Of a DNA stretch of 51,375 nt, positions 28,685-37,827 are shown in pieces. The stretch's first letter is position 1. Each line of letters starts with the position of its first letter. Source of the stretch: Pseudomonadales bacterium (GTDB taxonomy: Bacteria; Pseudomonadota; Gammaproteobacteria; Pseudomonadales; DT-91); NCBI GenBank assembly GCA_013215055.1, contig JABSRQ010000032.1, forward strand, positions 1 through 51,375. Reading direction: 5' to 3'. The notes beneath the pieces are model-generated. The model was not told the origin of the DNA and did no database searches. It saw only the letters and a program-made list of their open reading frames with translations. The translations under genes and the position numbers were made by a program.

Positions 28685-31132
28685 ATGACGCTGCAGAAAA
28701 AATTTAAGCACCTTGGGCTGATTATTTTAGCGTTAATTGTAGCGCTAACGTTATTTGCAGCGTATGAAATTAATACCCTGTCGAGTGTCGATACTACAGC
28801 CCCTATCATTAAACTGTTTATTGCCTTGCTGCTGGTCATTACAGTTACAGCTATGGCTCTATTTCATCTCTATAAGCAGATTAACCAGGGTATTCTCTCA
28901 TTCAAATCTCAACTTGAATCATTTGCCCAAGATTTAAATACCGGCCAACATGACTTCAATAAAAAAATCGAGATAGATAGCATTACAGAGCTGGAATCGT
29001 TATGCCTAAGCTTCCATGCTTTCACCTCGTTAATTGAAGAGAAAACCCATAAGGTCACCCACCTATCCAGAGAAAATGCCTTAACAAAATTAGGGCTGGA
29101 TAATGCCGCAACGCCGGCATTAATTGTTGAAGATAATGGCCTCGTCTCTTATATCAATCGTTCCATGTATGAGTTTATTCAGGTCCATGCACAAGATTTT
29201 TCGCAATATAAAAATGCATTTAGTGATTTCCCTTTGCTTGAACTGTGTCATCAGGGACAAGAATTTGTCGATGAACTCATTCGTGCTACAGACCCTAGCT
29301 TGCATAAAGTCACACAGGGTGGCTTATCCGTGGAATGGCAAGTTACCCCCATTATTGATGAGCACAATCATATTTCCATCCATATTATTGAATGGAAAGA
29401 CTTGACTGAAAAGCTCCAAATCCAAAGCGAATTTGAAGATATGGTCAGTGCAGCCAAACAAGGTGACTTCTCGCATACCATTGATTTATCAGGTAAATCT
29501 GGATTTTATCTGACGATGGCAAAAGACCTCAATAGCATCATCAAAGCGGTCAATGATTCTCTGCAAGATATATCTACCGTCCTCAACGATATCGCCGAAG
29601 GACAGCTGACAAAAACCATAGAGTCTAACTATGCGGGTATGCTGGGTGAAGTCACCGGATCCATGAATCATATGGTAGAGCATCTTAAGGGCATCATTGA
29701 GGATATTTCTGAAACGGTCACAGCAGCAAAATCAGGTAACTACGACAGTAAAATTAATGAACAAGGCAAGTCCGGATTTTATTTACAACTTTCCCAGGCA
29801 ATGAATGAACAGAGCCGCCTGATAGATTCTGCATTAAGTGATCTGAGTCAAGTGATGTGCAGCATCACCGAAGGCGATTTAAGCACACAAACCAAACTGC
29901 CTTATGAAGGCAAGATGAAAGAGCTGTCGGATTATGTGGATGCCATGGTTTATCGCTTAAGGGGCGTTATGGGTTTGATGTCAAACTTGGTTGAAAATGC
30001 CGCCCACGGTAATTTGGATGTCAGAATCCCAGGCATGGGCCAAACAGGTTTCTATATTACCATTGGTGATAACCTGAATAAAATTAACGACATAACCCAA
30101 GATGCAATGGCCGAAATTACTCAGGCATTATCAGCCATGTCCAGTGGCGATTTAACCTATTGCATAGAAAAAGAATATGAAGGTATTTATGATGATTTAA
30201 AACAGAATACCAATAAAACCATCGCCAACCTGGTGCATGTTTTACTGGATATACAGCAGTGTTCTTCCGGGGTAAAACAAGCGGCGGATGAACTGGCCGA
30301 ATGTAATCTTAGTTTAAATAAACGTACCGAACAGCAATCGAATAATTTACAGGCCACGGCCATCAGCATGGACAAGATGACCGAAACCATCAAACAGAAT
30401 ACCGAAAGTTCAAAGCTTGCCAGTCAACTTGCCAATAATACCCGCAAAGTGGCCGAAGAAGGCGGTGATATTGTTAAACAAGCCATTCAAGCCATGGGAG
30501 AAATCTCCGCCTCTTCCAACAAAATCTCAGATATTATTTCGGTTATCGATGAAATAGCCTTTCAAACCAATTTATTAGCACTTAATGCGGCGGTAGAAGC
30601 CGCCAGAGCCGGTGAACAAGGCCGTGGTTTTGCGGTGGTGGCCGGAGAGGTGCGCAACTTAGCAGGACGCTCGGCGACTGCCGCCAAAGAGATCAAAAAT
30701 CTGATTCAAGATTCCGTCAAAAAAGTGGATGAAGGTAAGAACCTGGTTAATCGCTCAGGAAAATCATTAATTAATATTGTTGAAGCCGTTAAAGAAGTCT
30801 CGGAAATCGTCACGGTTATTGCTAAGGCCAGTGCCGAACAATCCGTGGGTATTACGGAAGTTAATCAAGCGGTGATGACCATGGATGGTACCACGCAACA
30901 AAATGCCACATTGGTGGAAGAAATTGCATCAACCTGTTCTATCTTAGGGTTTGAAGCCACCGAACTGGTCAACAAAATATCCTTCTTTAAAACCCCGGGT
31001 ACCAGCAAAATACCCAGTTTTGAAGATATCAGCGACGTCAGCGCAACAGCCTCAGAGCTTAATGATGCTCCTGAAAATGTTAACGAATCAGATATTGCCG
31101 AAACTTCTGATGATGAATGGGAAGCGTTTTAA
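28685..31132 (+). CDS. Methyl-accepting chemotaxis protein with PAS and poly-HAMP modules
   Basis: The 815-residue protein has two N-terminal membrane segments (about 10-28 and 43-62) with a very short external loop, a cytoplasmic PAS-like domain (about 128-245), and at least three di-HAMP-like units marked by recurring GKSGFYL / GKSGFYL / GQTGFYI motifs. A methyl-accepting signalling domain follows, with the conserved hairpin tip [22 protein letters not shown]. Sensing is probably intracellular. It ends EWEAF, resembling the CheR/CheB-tethering pentapeptide. It lies 30 bases before a STAS gene, suggesting output through a partner-switching system. Confidence 0.92.
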   Translation: MTLQKKFKHLGLIILALIVALTLFAAYEINTLSSVDTTAPIIKLFIALLLVITVTAMALFHLYKQINQGILSFKSQLESFAQDLNTGQHDFNKKIEIDSITELESLCLSFHAFTSLIEEKTHKVTHLSRENALTKLGLDNAATPALIVEDNGLVSYINRSMYEFIQVHAQDFSQYKNAFSDFPLLELCHQGQEFVDELIRATDPSLHKVTQGGLSVEWQVTPIIDEHNHISIHIIEWKDLTEKLQIQSEFEDMVSAAKQGDFSHTIDLSGKSGFYLTMAKDLNSIIKAVNDSLQDISTVLNDIAEGQLTKTIESNYAGMLGEVTGSMNHMVEHLKGIIEDISETVTAAKSGNYDSKINEQGKSGFYLQLSQAMNEQSRLIDSALSDLSQVMCSITEGDLSTQTKLPYEGKMKELSDYVDAMVYRLRGVMGLMSNLVENAAHGNLDVRIPGMGQTGFYITIGDNLNKINDITQDAMAEITQALSAMSSGDLTYCIEKEYEGIYDDLKQNTNKTIANLVHVLLDIQQCSSGVKQAADELAECNLSLNKRTEQQSNNLQATAISMDKMTETIKQNTESSKLASQLANNTRKVAEEGGDIVKQAIQAMGEISASSNKISDIISVIDEIAFQTNLLALNAAVEAARAGEQGRGFAVVAGEVRNLAGRSATAAKEIKNLIQDSVKKVDEGKNLVNRSGKSLINIVEAVKEVSEIVTVIAKASAEQSVGITEVNQAVMTMDGTTQQNATLVEEIASTCSILGFEATELVNKISFFKTPGTSKIPSFEDISDVSATASELNDAPENVNESDIAETSDDEWEAF

Positions 31133-31162
31133 TGCACCTTTTAAAAATAATGAGACCCTATT

Positions 31163-31462
31163 ATGCCTATTAGTTCACAGCTACAAAATGGCGAGTTCAC
31201 CATTCAAATAGGCCCCAAATTCGATTTTGATGCCACCCGAGAATTTCGTGAGGCTTACGAGTTTGATGAGGCCAAAAAACATAATATCTATAATGTCGAT
31301 TTTAGGGATACCGAATATATGGACAGTTCAGGATTAGGTATGCTGTTAAATATGCGAGATTTTCTCGACGATGCCGTAGAAATAAACTTAATCAACTGCA
31401 GAAGTCAGGTTAAAAAAGTCTTAATGATTTCGCGTTTTGATAAAAAGTTCACCATCGATTAA
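31163..31462 (+). CDS. STAS-domain anti-sigma factor antagonist (HsbA/SpoIIAA-like)
   Basis: The 99-residue protein is a complete STAS domain with the phosphorylation loop YMDSSGLGML (S55 or S56 is the likely target). Such proteins are switched by a kinase (HATPase) and a PP2C phosphatase, and bind anti-sigma factors or other partners. The last base of its stop is the first of the next start (TAATG), so it is translationally coupled to the REC-PP2C-HATPase protein, probably its regulator. Confidence 0.93.
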   Translation: MPISSQLQNGEFTIQIGPKFDFDATREFREAYEFDEAKKHNIYNVDFRDTEYMDSSGLGMLLNMRDFLDDAVEINLINCRSQVKKVLMISRFDKKFTID

Positions 31463-33159
31463 TGCTGAATTCTCCCCTGCCCAGCATGAAAGTATTGGCT
31501 GTTGATGATGCACCCACCTCCCTTTTTTTGATGGAATCTATCATCGAAGATATGGGTTTAGCCACCGTTAGTGCCTCCAGCGGTGAAGCCGCCATTGCCA
31601 TCGTCGAAAATGAACTGCCTGATTTAATTCTAATGGATGTCAACATGCCTGGTATGGATGGCTATAGCGCGGCTAAAAAAATCAAAGACATCGCCGGCCC
31701 TCATCACTTACCGATTATATTTATCACCGCCTCCAGTGACGATGAAATTTTAACAAAGTGTGTTGCCATAGGAGATGATTATATTGCCAAACCTATCTAT
31801 AGCGATATTGTCATCGCTAAAATCAAAGCCCATTTACGGGTTGTAGAACTGTATAAAAATATGGAAAAGCAAAACCAGGCGCTTATTTATCATCAAAAAC
31901 ACGATGAAGATGAACGTAATATGGTGCAAAGCATTTTTGATAATTTCTATTTACACCAGTTCGACGACAAACAGCGTTTAAAACAGCATATATCCCCTAA
32001 ATCTCTGTTTAACGGCGATATTCTGCTAACGGTAAAGAGCCCTACCGAGGGACTTTATATCATGATGGGGGATGTTACAGGCCATGGTTTGCCAGCAGCT
32101 GTCGCGGCTATTCCGGTTTACAGCGCATTTAGAAGCATGGCTAGCAGAGGTGTGAGTATTGGCGTGATCGCGGCAGAATTGAATAAGGTATTACACCATC
32201 TTCTGCCCCCGCATATCATGCTTGCAGCCACTATATTAGAAGTGAATGCCAGCGGAAAACGTGTCACTGTGTGGTCAGGTGGTATGCCGCCAGGAATTAT
32301 TGCCGATAAAGAAGGCTGTATTGTCGACTTTATCCACTCAAAACACGCACCGTTATCGGTGATGGATGATGATGAATTCTGTCAAGATGTGATGTTATTT
32401 AAACTTAAAACCACAGATCGTATTTATTTACAGACCGATGGCATTATTGAATCCAATAATCGACACGGTGACATGTTTGGTGAAAAAAGACTTAACGACT
32501 TATTTGATTGCCAGCATCCTGATATGTTTCAGCGCATTCTCAACGCACTGGATGATTTCACGGAAGGCACCGAGCAAGATGATGACATCAGCCTGATAGA
32601 ACTATCAGCCCCACAAGAACAGGAAGAATGTGAACGTTCAACACCCATTCAAGCTAAACCTCTAAAGGCGATCCCATGGCAGGTTAATAGCACATTAAAA
32701 GCCTATGAATTACAAAATACCGAGCCTGTCACTCAAATGCTTAAACTACTGGGACATGCCATTGGCTTGAATGTACACCAGGACTACCTATCAACCATAT
32801 TATCCGAAATGTTTAATAATGCACTTGAACACGGTTTATTGGCATTAGATTCCAGTCTCAAAAGCACCGAAGATGGCTACTTTGAATATTATTGCCAACG
32901 CAAAAAGCGTTTACAAAAACTAACAGAAGGTTTTATCAAAATTCAGGTAACCTTCTGCCCACAGCAGGCACAGGTGAGTATTCAAGTCAGTCAGAGTGGC
33001 GAAGGTTTTGATGCTCCGCCAGACTCATCTGCACAATCCTTAGACAGCAATCAAACTTTTGGTCGAGGCATCTCAATTATTCGTAATCTCTGCCTTTCTT
33101 ATTGCTATAGTGATGAAGGCCGTACAGCTACAGCGGTTTATCAATTGCCAAATCACTGA
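31462..33159 (+). CDS. Response regulator with PP2C phosphatase and RsbW-like kinase domains (HsbR-like)
   Basis: The 565-residue protein has a receiver domain (about 10-125, phospho-Asp D59 in LILMDVNMPG, K110), a linker helix, a SpoIIE-type PP2C phosphatase (about 180-385; GDVTGHG at 203-209, QTDG and EQDDD metal motifs), and a C-terminal HATPase anti-sigma kinase domain (about 420-565; N box FNNALEHG, GRGISIIRNL). This is the HsbR/RssB-type layout: receiver phosphorylation shifts the balance between phosphatase and kinase acting on the STAS partner encoded just upstream. No sigma-factor gene is present. Confidence 0.92.
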   Translation: MLNSPLPSMKVLAVDDAPTSLFLMESIIEDMGLATVSASSGEAAIAIVENELPDLILMDVNMPGMDGYSAAKKIKDIAGPHHLPIIFITASSDDEILTKCVAIGDDYIAKPIYSDIVIAKIKAHLRVVELYKNMEKQNQALIYHQKHDEDERNMVQSIFDNFYLHQFDDKQRLKQHISPKSLFNGDILLTVKSPTEGLYIMMGDVTGHGLPAAVAAIPVYSAFRSMASRGVSIGVIAAELNKVLHHLLPPHIMLAATILEVNASGKRVTVWSGGMPPGIIADKEGCIVDFIHSKHAPLSVMDDDEFCQDVMLFKLKTTDRIYLQTDGIIESNNRHGDMFGEKRLNDLFDCQHPDMFQRILNALDDFTEGTEQDDDISLIELSAPQEQEECERSTPIQAKPLKAIPWQVNSTLKAYELQNTEPVTQMLKLLGHAIGLNVHQDYLSTILSEMFNNALEHGLLALDSSLKSTEDGYFEYYCQRKKRLQKLTEGFIKIQVTFCPQQAQVSIQVSQSGEGFDAPPDSSAQSLDSNQTFGRGISIIRNLCLSYCYSDEGRTATAVYQLPNH

Positions 33160-33181
33160 AGCCTGTAAACAACAGGCTTCA
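33157..33181 (+). terminator. Hairpin at the end of the partner-switching operon
   Basis: A perfect 10-bp stem (TGAAGCCTGT / ACAGGCTTCA, loop AAACA) starts on the stop codon of the preceding gene. There is no U-tract, so it may protect the mRNA end or terminate weakly. Confidence 0.55.
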
Positions 33182-33329
33182 CAAAAGATGTACACTGAAT
33201 AAGATTAGGAATATATAAGCAATAGGCATAAGACGATTTCTTTTCTGCACAAGGTAATCTAAAACCAATAAAACAACACCGCTCTACTCCTCTATAATAA
33301 AAGCTATAAACGTCTTACGAGCTGTTCCC

Positions 33330-33842
33330 ATGGCCATTGTTACCGCATTAAAAGAATACCTTAGTAATCATTATATCCCCTATGATTGTGTGCATCATGA
33401 ACACAGCGATTCCTCCTTTAATTCCGCCGCTATGGCGCATATCCCCAGCCCACAATTAGCCAAAGCGGTTATTATTGAAAGTGAACTGGGCACCCCTTTG
33501 ATGGCGACCATTCCGGCCAACAAATGTGTCTCGTTTGAGGCTATCGATGAAGTCACCACCTTGCATTATCATATGATGAAAGAATCCGAGGCCAATCGAT
33601 TATTTGAAGATTGTGAATCGGGCGCACTGCCCAGTATCGGTGATGTTTTTGGTGTGGAGATGATTGTTGATAACCGGCTTTTGATAGACCAGCCCGTATA
33701 TATTGAGGCCGGAGACCATAAAACCCTATTAAAAATCCCCCCCGAAGCTTATGCCGAGCTGGTTAAATCTTCCCGCCATGCCAATATCTCGATGGGACAT
33801 ATTGGGAATAAATTCAAAACCGATAAATTTTATTCCGCTTAG
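33330..33842 (+). CDS. YbaK/EbsC-type aminoacyl-tRNA deacylase-like protein
   Basis: The 170-residue cytosolic protein has a YbaK/ProX editing fold: PSPQLAKAVIIES (K45 corresponds to the conserved lysine of the family), a central DEVTTLHYHMMKESEANRLF helix region, and ALPSIGDVFGVEMIVD. Relatives hydrolyse mischarged tRNAs such as Cys- or Ala-tRNAPro. The exact substrate is unclear. Its last four bases overlap the end of the convergent rlmF gene. Confidence 0.87.
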   Translation: MAIVTALKEYLSNHYIPYDCVHHEHSDSSFNSAAMAHIPSPQLAKAVIIESELGTPLMATIPANKCVSFEAIDEVTTLHYHMMKESEANRLFEDCESGALPSIGDVFGVEMIVDNRLLIDQPVYIEAGDHKTLLKIPPEAYAELVKSSRHANISMGHIGNKFKTDKFYSA

Positions 33843-34759
33843 AAATGCCAGGCGATAAAACGGCTGATTTTCTGTCCCTGGCTCATTTTCACCACCTCAA
33901 TTTTCTGGGCTGAACACTGCAGCAATAACTTCTTTAACGGTCGAATATTTTCTTTTTTGGATACCAGCGAAGTAAACCAGCCCACCTGATTAGCATAATC
34001 TTTGCTTTCGGTAATCATACGTTTTAAAAACGCAAGCTCCCCACCTTCACACCACAGCTCTGCTTTTTGGCCACCAAAATTACGTTTTGTAGGTAATGGA
34101 CGTGACGATTTGATTGACGCTGAAGCCGAATTTCTTTGCGCCTTATTCTGCGCCAGGTTTCTCCACTTGCGTTGACTGCCCTGCGTAGCTTCGGCCTCGG
34201 AGGCATGAAACGGTGGATTACACATCGTTAACGCAAAGCTATCTTCAGGTTTAATAATGCCATGAAAAATAGACTGGGCATTTTTTTGTGATATCAGTTT
34301 TATCTTCTTGTTTAAGCAGGCATTTGATTCAACAATTATTCTGGCCGTTTTCACCGAAAGCGGATCAAGTTCAGAGGCTGAAAACTGCCAGCCATAAGCC
34401 TGAGAGCCAATAATAGGATAAATACAATTGGCCCCGGTGCCGATATCCAAGACTTTTATCTTTGAGCCTTTAGGGATTTCGCCGGCGTTTTTCTGGGCCA
34501 ATAAATCGGCAAGATAATGAATATAATCAGCCCGCCCAGGAATCGGTGGGCATAAATACCCCGCGGGGATCTGCCAGTGATGCACCTGATAAACATCAGC
34601 CAGCAAAGCCTGGTTTAAACAGATCACCGCCTGCTCATCACTAAAGTCTATAGTCGCATCCCCTTTGGGATTAGACCTGATATGGGGTTTTAATTCGGGG
34701 CACACGGTAGATAAGCGCTGTAGGTCATAACGCCCGGCATGCGGATTTCGGGGGTGCAT
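33839..34759 (-). CDS. rlmF: 23S rRNA (adenine-1618-N6)-methyltransferase
   Basis: RlmF methylates A1618 of 23S rRNA using S-adenosylmethionine. The 306-residue protein starts MHPRNPHAGRYDL, has the SAM motif KVLDIGTGANCIYP, the NPPFHAS catalytic motif, the EATQGSQRKWRNL segment typical of RlmF, and FGGQKAELWCEGGE. Length matches E. coli RlmF. Six bases separate it from the preceding Dabb gene on the same strand, so the two are co-transcribed. Confidence 0.95.
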   Translation of the reverse strand: MHPRNPHAGRYDLQRLSTVCPELKPHIRSNPKGDATIDFSDEQAVICLNQALLADVYQVHHWQIPAGYLCPPIPGRADYIHYLADLLAQKNAGEIPKGSKIKVLDIGTGANCIYPIIGSQAYGWQFSASELDPLSVKTARIIVESNACLNKKIKLISQKNAQSIFHGIIKPEDSFALTMCNPPFHASEAEATQGSQRKWRNLAQNKAQRNSASASIKSSRPLPTKRNFGGQKAELWCEGGELAFLKRMITESKDYANQVGWFTSLVSKKENIRPLKKLLLQCSAQKIEVVKMSQGQKISRFIAWHF

Positions 34760-34765
34760 AATAGC

Positions 34766-35059
34766 TTAACTCTCTACCTGAACGGACATAAAAGAAGCCA
34801 ATAAGGGGCCTGCGAGTTCACTTAAAAATCGCTGATGTAAATCATGTTTCACATAGCGGTCCAGGGCCGCCTGATCAACAAACTCGGCGATTAAAGCGTA
34901 GTCGGCATTACCGCGATAAAAATTCAGATCAGGCCCATATTGATACGATTGAATCTCTTCAATTTTTTCGGCTAAAGCGCTAAAACCGCTATTAAGGCGC
35001 TTCAATTCCTCGGCATTTAAGACTTTATTCCACTTTAGCAAAACAATATGTTTAATCAT
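34766..35059 (-). CDS. Dabb (stress-responsive A/B barrel) domain protein
   Basis: The 97-residue protein is one ferredoxin-like Dabb domain: MIKHIVLLKWN opening, LAEKIEEIQSYQYGPDLNF, ADYALIAEFVDQAALDRYVKHDLHQRF. Related proteins are small dimeric stress proteins or enzymes; the role here is unknown. It lies just upstream of rlmF on the same strand, with a short gap. No clear Shine-Dalgarno precedes the ATG. Confidence 0.87.
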   Translation of the reverse strand: MIKHIVLLKWNKVLNAEELKRLNSGFSALAEKIEEIQSYQYGPDLNFYRGNADYALIAEFVDQAALDRYVKHDLHQRFLSELAGPLLASFMSVQVES

Positions 35060-35090
35060 GTTGTATAGACTCTTTGGCTATTCTCTATTA

Positions 35091-35333
35091 TCAGGCTATC
35101 GAAATTTGATGGGCTATAGCACAGGCTTGGCAAATACAGGCTTTACCTGTGGCATCTTTGCCAATTTTATCCAAAAGCGATGCAGGAAATGAAATCTCAG
35201 GATTTTTACACCAGCAGGTTTTTTCAGTATCGCCGCAGGATACATTCACACACGCATTATTTTCACCACATAATGGGCATAATAAAACATCTACAGCCTT
35301 TGGGGATTTTTCATTTTCGTCTTTTTTAAACAT
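35091..35333 (-). CDS. Cysteine-rich CWC family protein
   Basis: The 80-residue protein carries the CWC pattern: CPLCGENNAC, CWC near the middle and a C-terminal ACICQACA. Ten cysteines suggest bound zinc or a disulphide-rich fold. Function is unknown. GAAGAA precedes the ATG. It is the first gene of a minus-strand cluster with Dabb and rlmF. Confidence 0.83.
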   Translation of the reverse strand: MFKKDENEKSPKAVDVLLCPLCGENNACVNVSCGDTEKTCWCKNPEISFPASLLDKIGKDATGKACICQACAIAHQISIA

Positions 35334-35441
35334 GCTTTTTCTTCGCTATTTTCTGCTTCGGGCTAGGCCATCTGGTTAATATTCATTCAAGTTGAATTTA
35401 GTTATGATCTCTCTCAAATGATATTCCATTGGAGAAAAACG

Positions 35442-36338
35442 ATGAACTTAGCAAGCGCACAACAAAACAGCAACACTGTTATGCAAGCCATGCGCAGTTC
35501 ACAGATGAATCCCCTCGCATTAGAGCCTATACAACCCAGTATCAGCAAGCATGAAAACCACAAACTGCAGCAGGATATAATCCGCCAGGCTAAGCAAATT
35601 CAAGCACTCAATAAACGTAATTTTACCCTGCAGGAACTGAATCAAACCCAAGCGCAGGGTAACCGTAATTACATTAAACAGCTTAAACAACTGCGCCATG
35701 ATGAACATCAATACAAAAATCAGATTATGCATCTGCGAAAGCATTTAAACGTCAGCCAGAAACGTTGCAAGGTGATGGAAAAAAAGTGTGAACAGCATAT
35801 CGAAGCTTTGCAATTACAAAGCCTGGATATGGATACCACCAGCGATGATTTATGCAGCACCTCTATCGCTTTAAACCACACTACCGCACAACATGAATTA
35901 CAGCAGCGACAATATACGCAGTTGATGAAGAATTATACCCTGTTGTTAAAACAACATGATACGGCCATTCGACATAGCTGGTTTAACGCCAAAATAGATA
36001 CGCTGCACGGTAAAATATTACAGCTAAAAAAATGCATCAAGGCGCAGCCCATCTCTTTGCCATTTAATCTGAATACGGAAAAATTTTCGGTACAAAAATC
36101 TTCAAAATTAAAAGACAAAAAGCCCAGTGAAAAAGCCAAACCGTCTTGGCTTAGCATCAGTAAATCGTTACCCATCTCTACAGGTATGTATCAAGTCTCC
36201 AACGGTGAAAAATCGGCGCTGGCCTATTTTAATGCCGAGACACGCTCTTTCCAGCAACCAGGTTTCAGCATTCGTTTTTGGTTACAGCGTTCAGAAGAAG
36301 CCGGTATTAATGCCATCAACAATGGTTTCAGAGCCTGA
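35442..36338 (+). CDS. Coiled-coil protein of unknown function
   Basis: The 298-residue protein is mostly Gln/Lys-rich helix (about 40-215), predicted as long coiled coils, followed by a lysine-rich linker and a compact C-terminal region (ISTGMYQVSNGEKSALAYFNAETRSF). There is no signal peptide or membrane segment. I chose the ATG at 35442 over 35418 because GGAG lies eight bases upstream of it. The family is not recognised. It is convergent with the DUF1289 gene. Confidence 0.7.
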   Translation: MNLASAQQNSNTVMQAMRSSQMNPLALEPIQPSISKHENHKLQQDIIRQAKQIQALNKRNFTLQELNQTQAQGNRNYIKQLKQLRHDEHQYKNQIMHLRKHLNVSQKRCKVMEKKCEQHIEALQLQSLDMDTTSDDLCSTSIALNHTTAQHELQQRQYTQLMKNYTLLLKQHDTAIRHSWFNAKIDTLHGKILQLKKCIKAQPISLPFNLNTEKFSVQKSSKLKDKKPSEKAKPSWLSISKSLPISTGMYQVSNGEKSALAYFNAETRSFQQPGFSIRFWLQRSEEAGINAINNGFRA

Positions 36339-36353
36339 TGCTCAAGAAAAACG

Positions 36354-36557
36354 TTATTTCAAACCTTTACGGGCCACACTGCGGCGCTTATTACAGGCGC
36401 TAAGAATGGCTTTACGTTGATCATTTCCACTACCAGCCCAGGCTAATATTTCATCCAGAGATCGAAAACAGCCCATGCAAATATCATTGCCATCCAGGCA
36501 ACAGTTTCTGACACAGGGGCTTTCTATACCATTTATTGGATTTTTTTTGTTCAACAA
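36354..36557 (-). CDS. DUF1289 family small cysteine protein
   Basis: The 67-residue protein has the DUF1289 signature: SPCVRNCCLD, ICMGCFRSLDEILAW. Four of its cysteines may hold an iron-sulfur cluster or zinc. The start is TTG (36557), with GGGAG just upstream; no in-frame ATG precedes the conserved motif. It follows the Fic gene on the same strand, 29 bases away. Confidence 0.83.
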   Translation of the reverse strand: MLNKKNPINGIESPCVRNCCLDGNDICMGCFRSLDEILAWAGSGNDQRKAILSACNKRRSVARKGLK

Positions 36558-36586
36558 AAACTCCCAGCATCAAAGCTTAAAAAATC

Positions 36587-37660
36587 TTATACCGGTACAT
36601 GTGATTCAAATAACGGGCTTTGCCTATGATGTTGTTTAACTACCACCTCATCCACTAACGCGAGGCTATATTCATATTGTTGCTGGCAAAGCTCGATAAA
36701 GGGTTTTAATAACTCAGGTCTTGGCCATAAGCCCGTATGACTATCCAACGGCCCCGATAACATCTGATAACGGCTAATCAATGCGATATAGTCCTGACGT
36801 TTATCAGGCTGAATGATCAACGGCGGAAAACCGGCTTTTAATAAAGGCATATTAGCCAATAATCTGGCCATAAGGCCATTGGCAAAAGAAAAGGGATGAA
36901 TATGCACCAAGGCCATATGTAATTTGGCATAAATTTTAGCCGCGGTTTTTTGATTTATCGCCGCATCAAAGTTTACACCGATACCCACCAAAGAAACTTG
37001 ATTGGCAATACAGATCCACTCATTCAGTAGCAGCGATACATCATCACTGTTCGCATATTCAATATACAGCTGCTCACCTTGTTCAGAAATGGTATAGCTG
37101 CCCATCGGATTTGTGCGGTATTTACCCGCCTGACTTAATAACAATTCATCGGCCTGATGTTCATGTATCAAGGTTTTATGGCATTCAAAAACCTGAGATT
37201 CCGTCATATCACGTTGCAGGGTTTGATATAGCACCTCAATTGCCTGGGCAAAACCCAGCACTTGCTGGTGATCATCCATGGCCTTTTCTGCCACCGTGAT
37301 ACCCTCATTTAATAATTGATGGCAATCTTGTAACTGCAAGCTACTGCCTTGAATACCCGTTGCGGTGAACACCCAGGCATCACGCAATTGCTCCAAAAGA
37401 ACGGCCTGTAAATCCTGGTCTAAAGCATTCAAAAAACTCAGATGTGGGCATTGCTCCTGCCGCTTCGATAACGCATAGGCATAACGCCGGTTTTTAGTAT
37501 GCCCGGTAACTGCAACCAAACCTTTTTCAGCCCAGGCCATCAACCAACGCCTCACCGTACGGCTTGATACCTCTAAGCTTAAGTGTGTGCAAATTTCACT
37601 CACGCTCAGATCATCACCGCGTTGTTTTAAAAAGGCCAAAACCTGTTTATTCTGGGCCAT
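36587..37660 (-). CDS. Fic-domain protein with degenerate catalytic motif
   Basis: The 357-residue protein starts with a winged-helix DNA-binding-like region (about 1-65), then a Fic domain (about 85-300). The Fic motif, normally HPFx(D/E)GNGRxxR, reads HPFSFANGLMAR (255-266): His and the final Arg are kept, but the metal-binding acid is Phe, the first Gly is Ala and the phosphate-binding Arg is Leu. The alpha-inhibitory Glu position (S/TxxxE-G/N) appears as Q104 in TATGIQG. Classical AMPylation is therefore doubtful. It may be a regulator using the wHTH, or a changed enzyme. Confidence 0.8.
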   Translation of the reverse strand: MAQNKQVLAFLKQRGDDLSVSEICTHLSLEVSSRTVRRWLMAWAEKGLVAVTGHTKNRRYAYALSKRQEQCPHLSFLNALDQDLQAVLLEQLRDAWVFTATGIQGSSLQLQDCHQLLNEGITVAEKAMDDHQQVLGFAQAIEVLYQTLQRDMTESQVFECHKTLIHEHQADELLLSQAGKYRTNPMGSYTISEQGEQLYIEYANSDDVSLLLNEWICIANQVSLVGIGVNFDAAINQKTAAKIYAKLHMALVHIHPFSFANGLMARLLANMPLLKAGFPPLIIQPDKRQDYIALISRYQMLSGPLDSHTGLWPRPELLKPFIELCQQQYEYSLALVDEVVVKQHHRQSPLFESHVPV

Positions 37661-37827
37661 GGTGTTTACTCCTTGTAAAGCAACATCTCGACGTTCAAAA
37701 GAAACTATAGTTGAGGATTTTCAATTCGGACACAGAATGTCCCTATTGCAATAGTATAGACCTAGCCCCTGGCTCAAATTTGAAAAACTGCTACAGTTGC
37801 AGCGGCTACAAACACAGGAATATCAAT

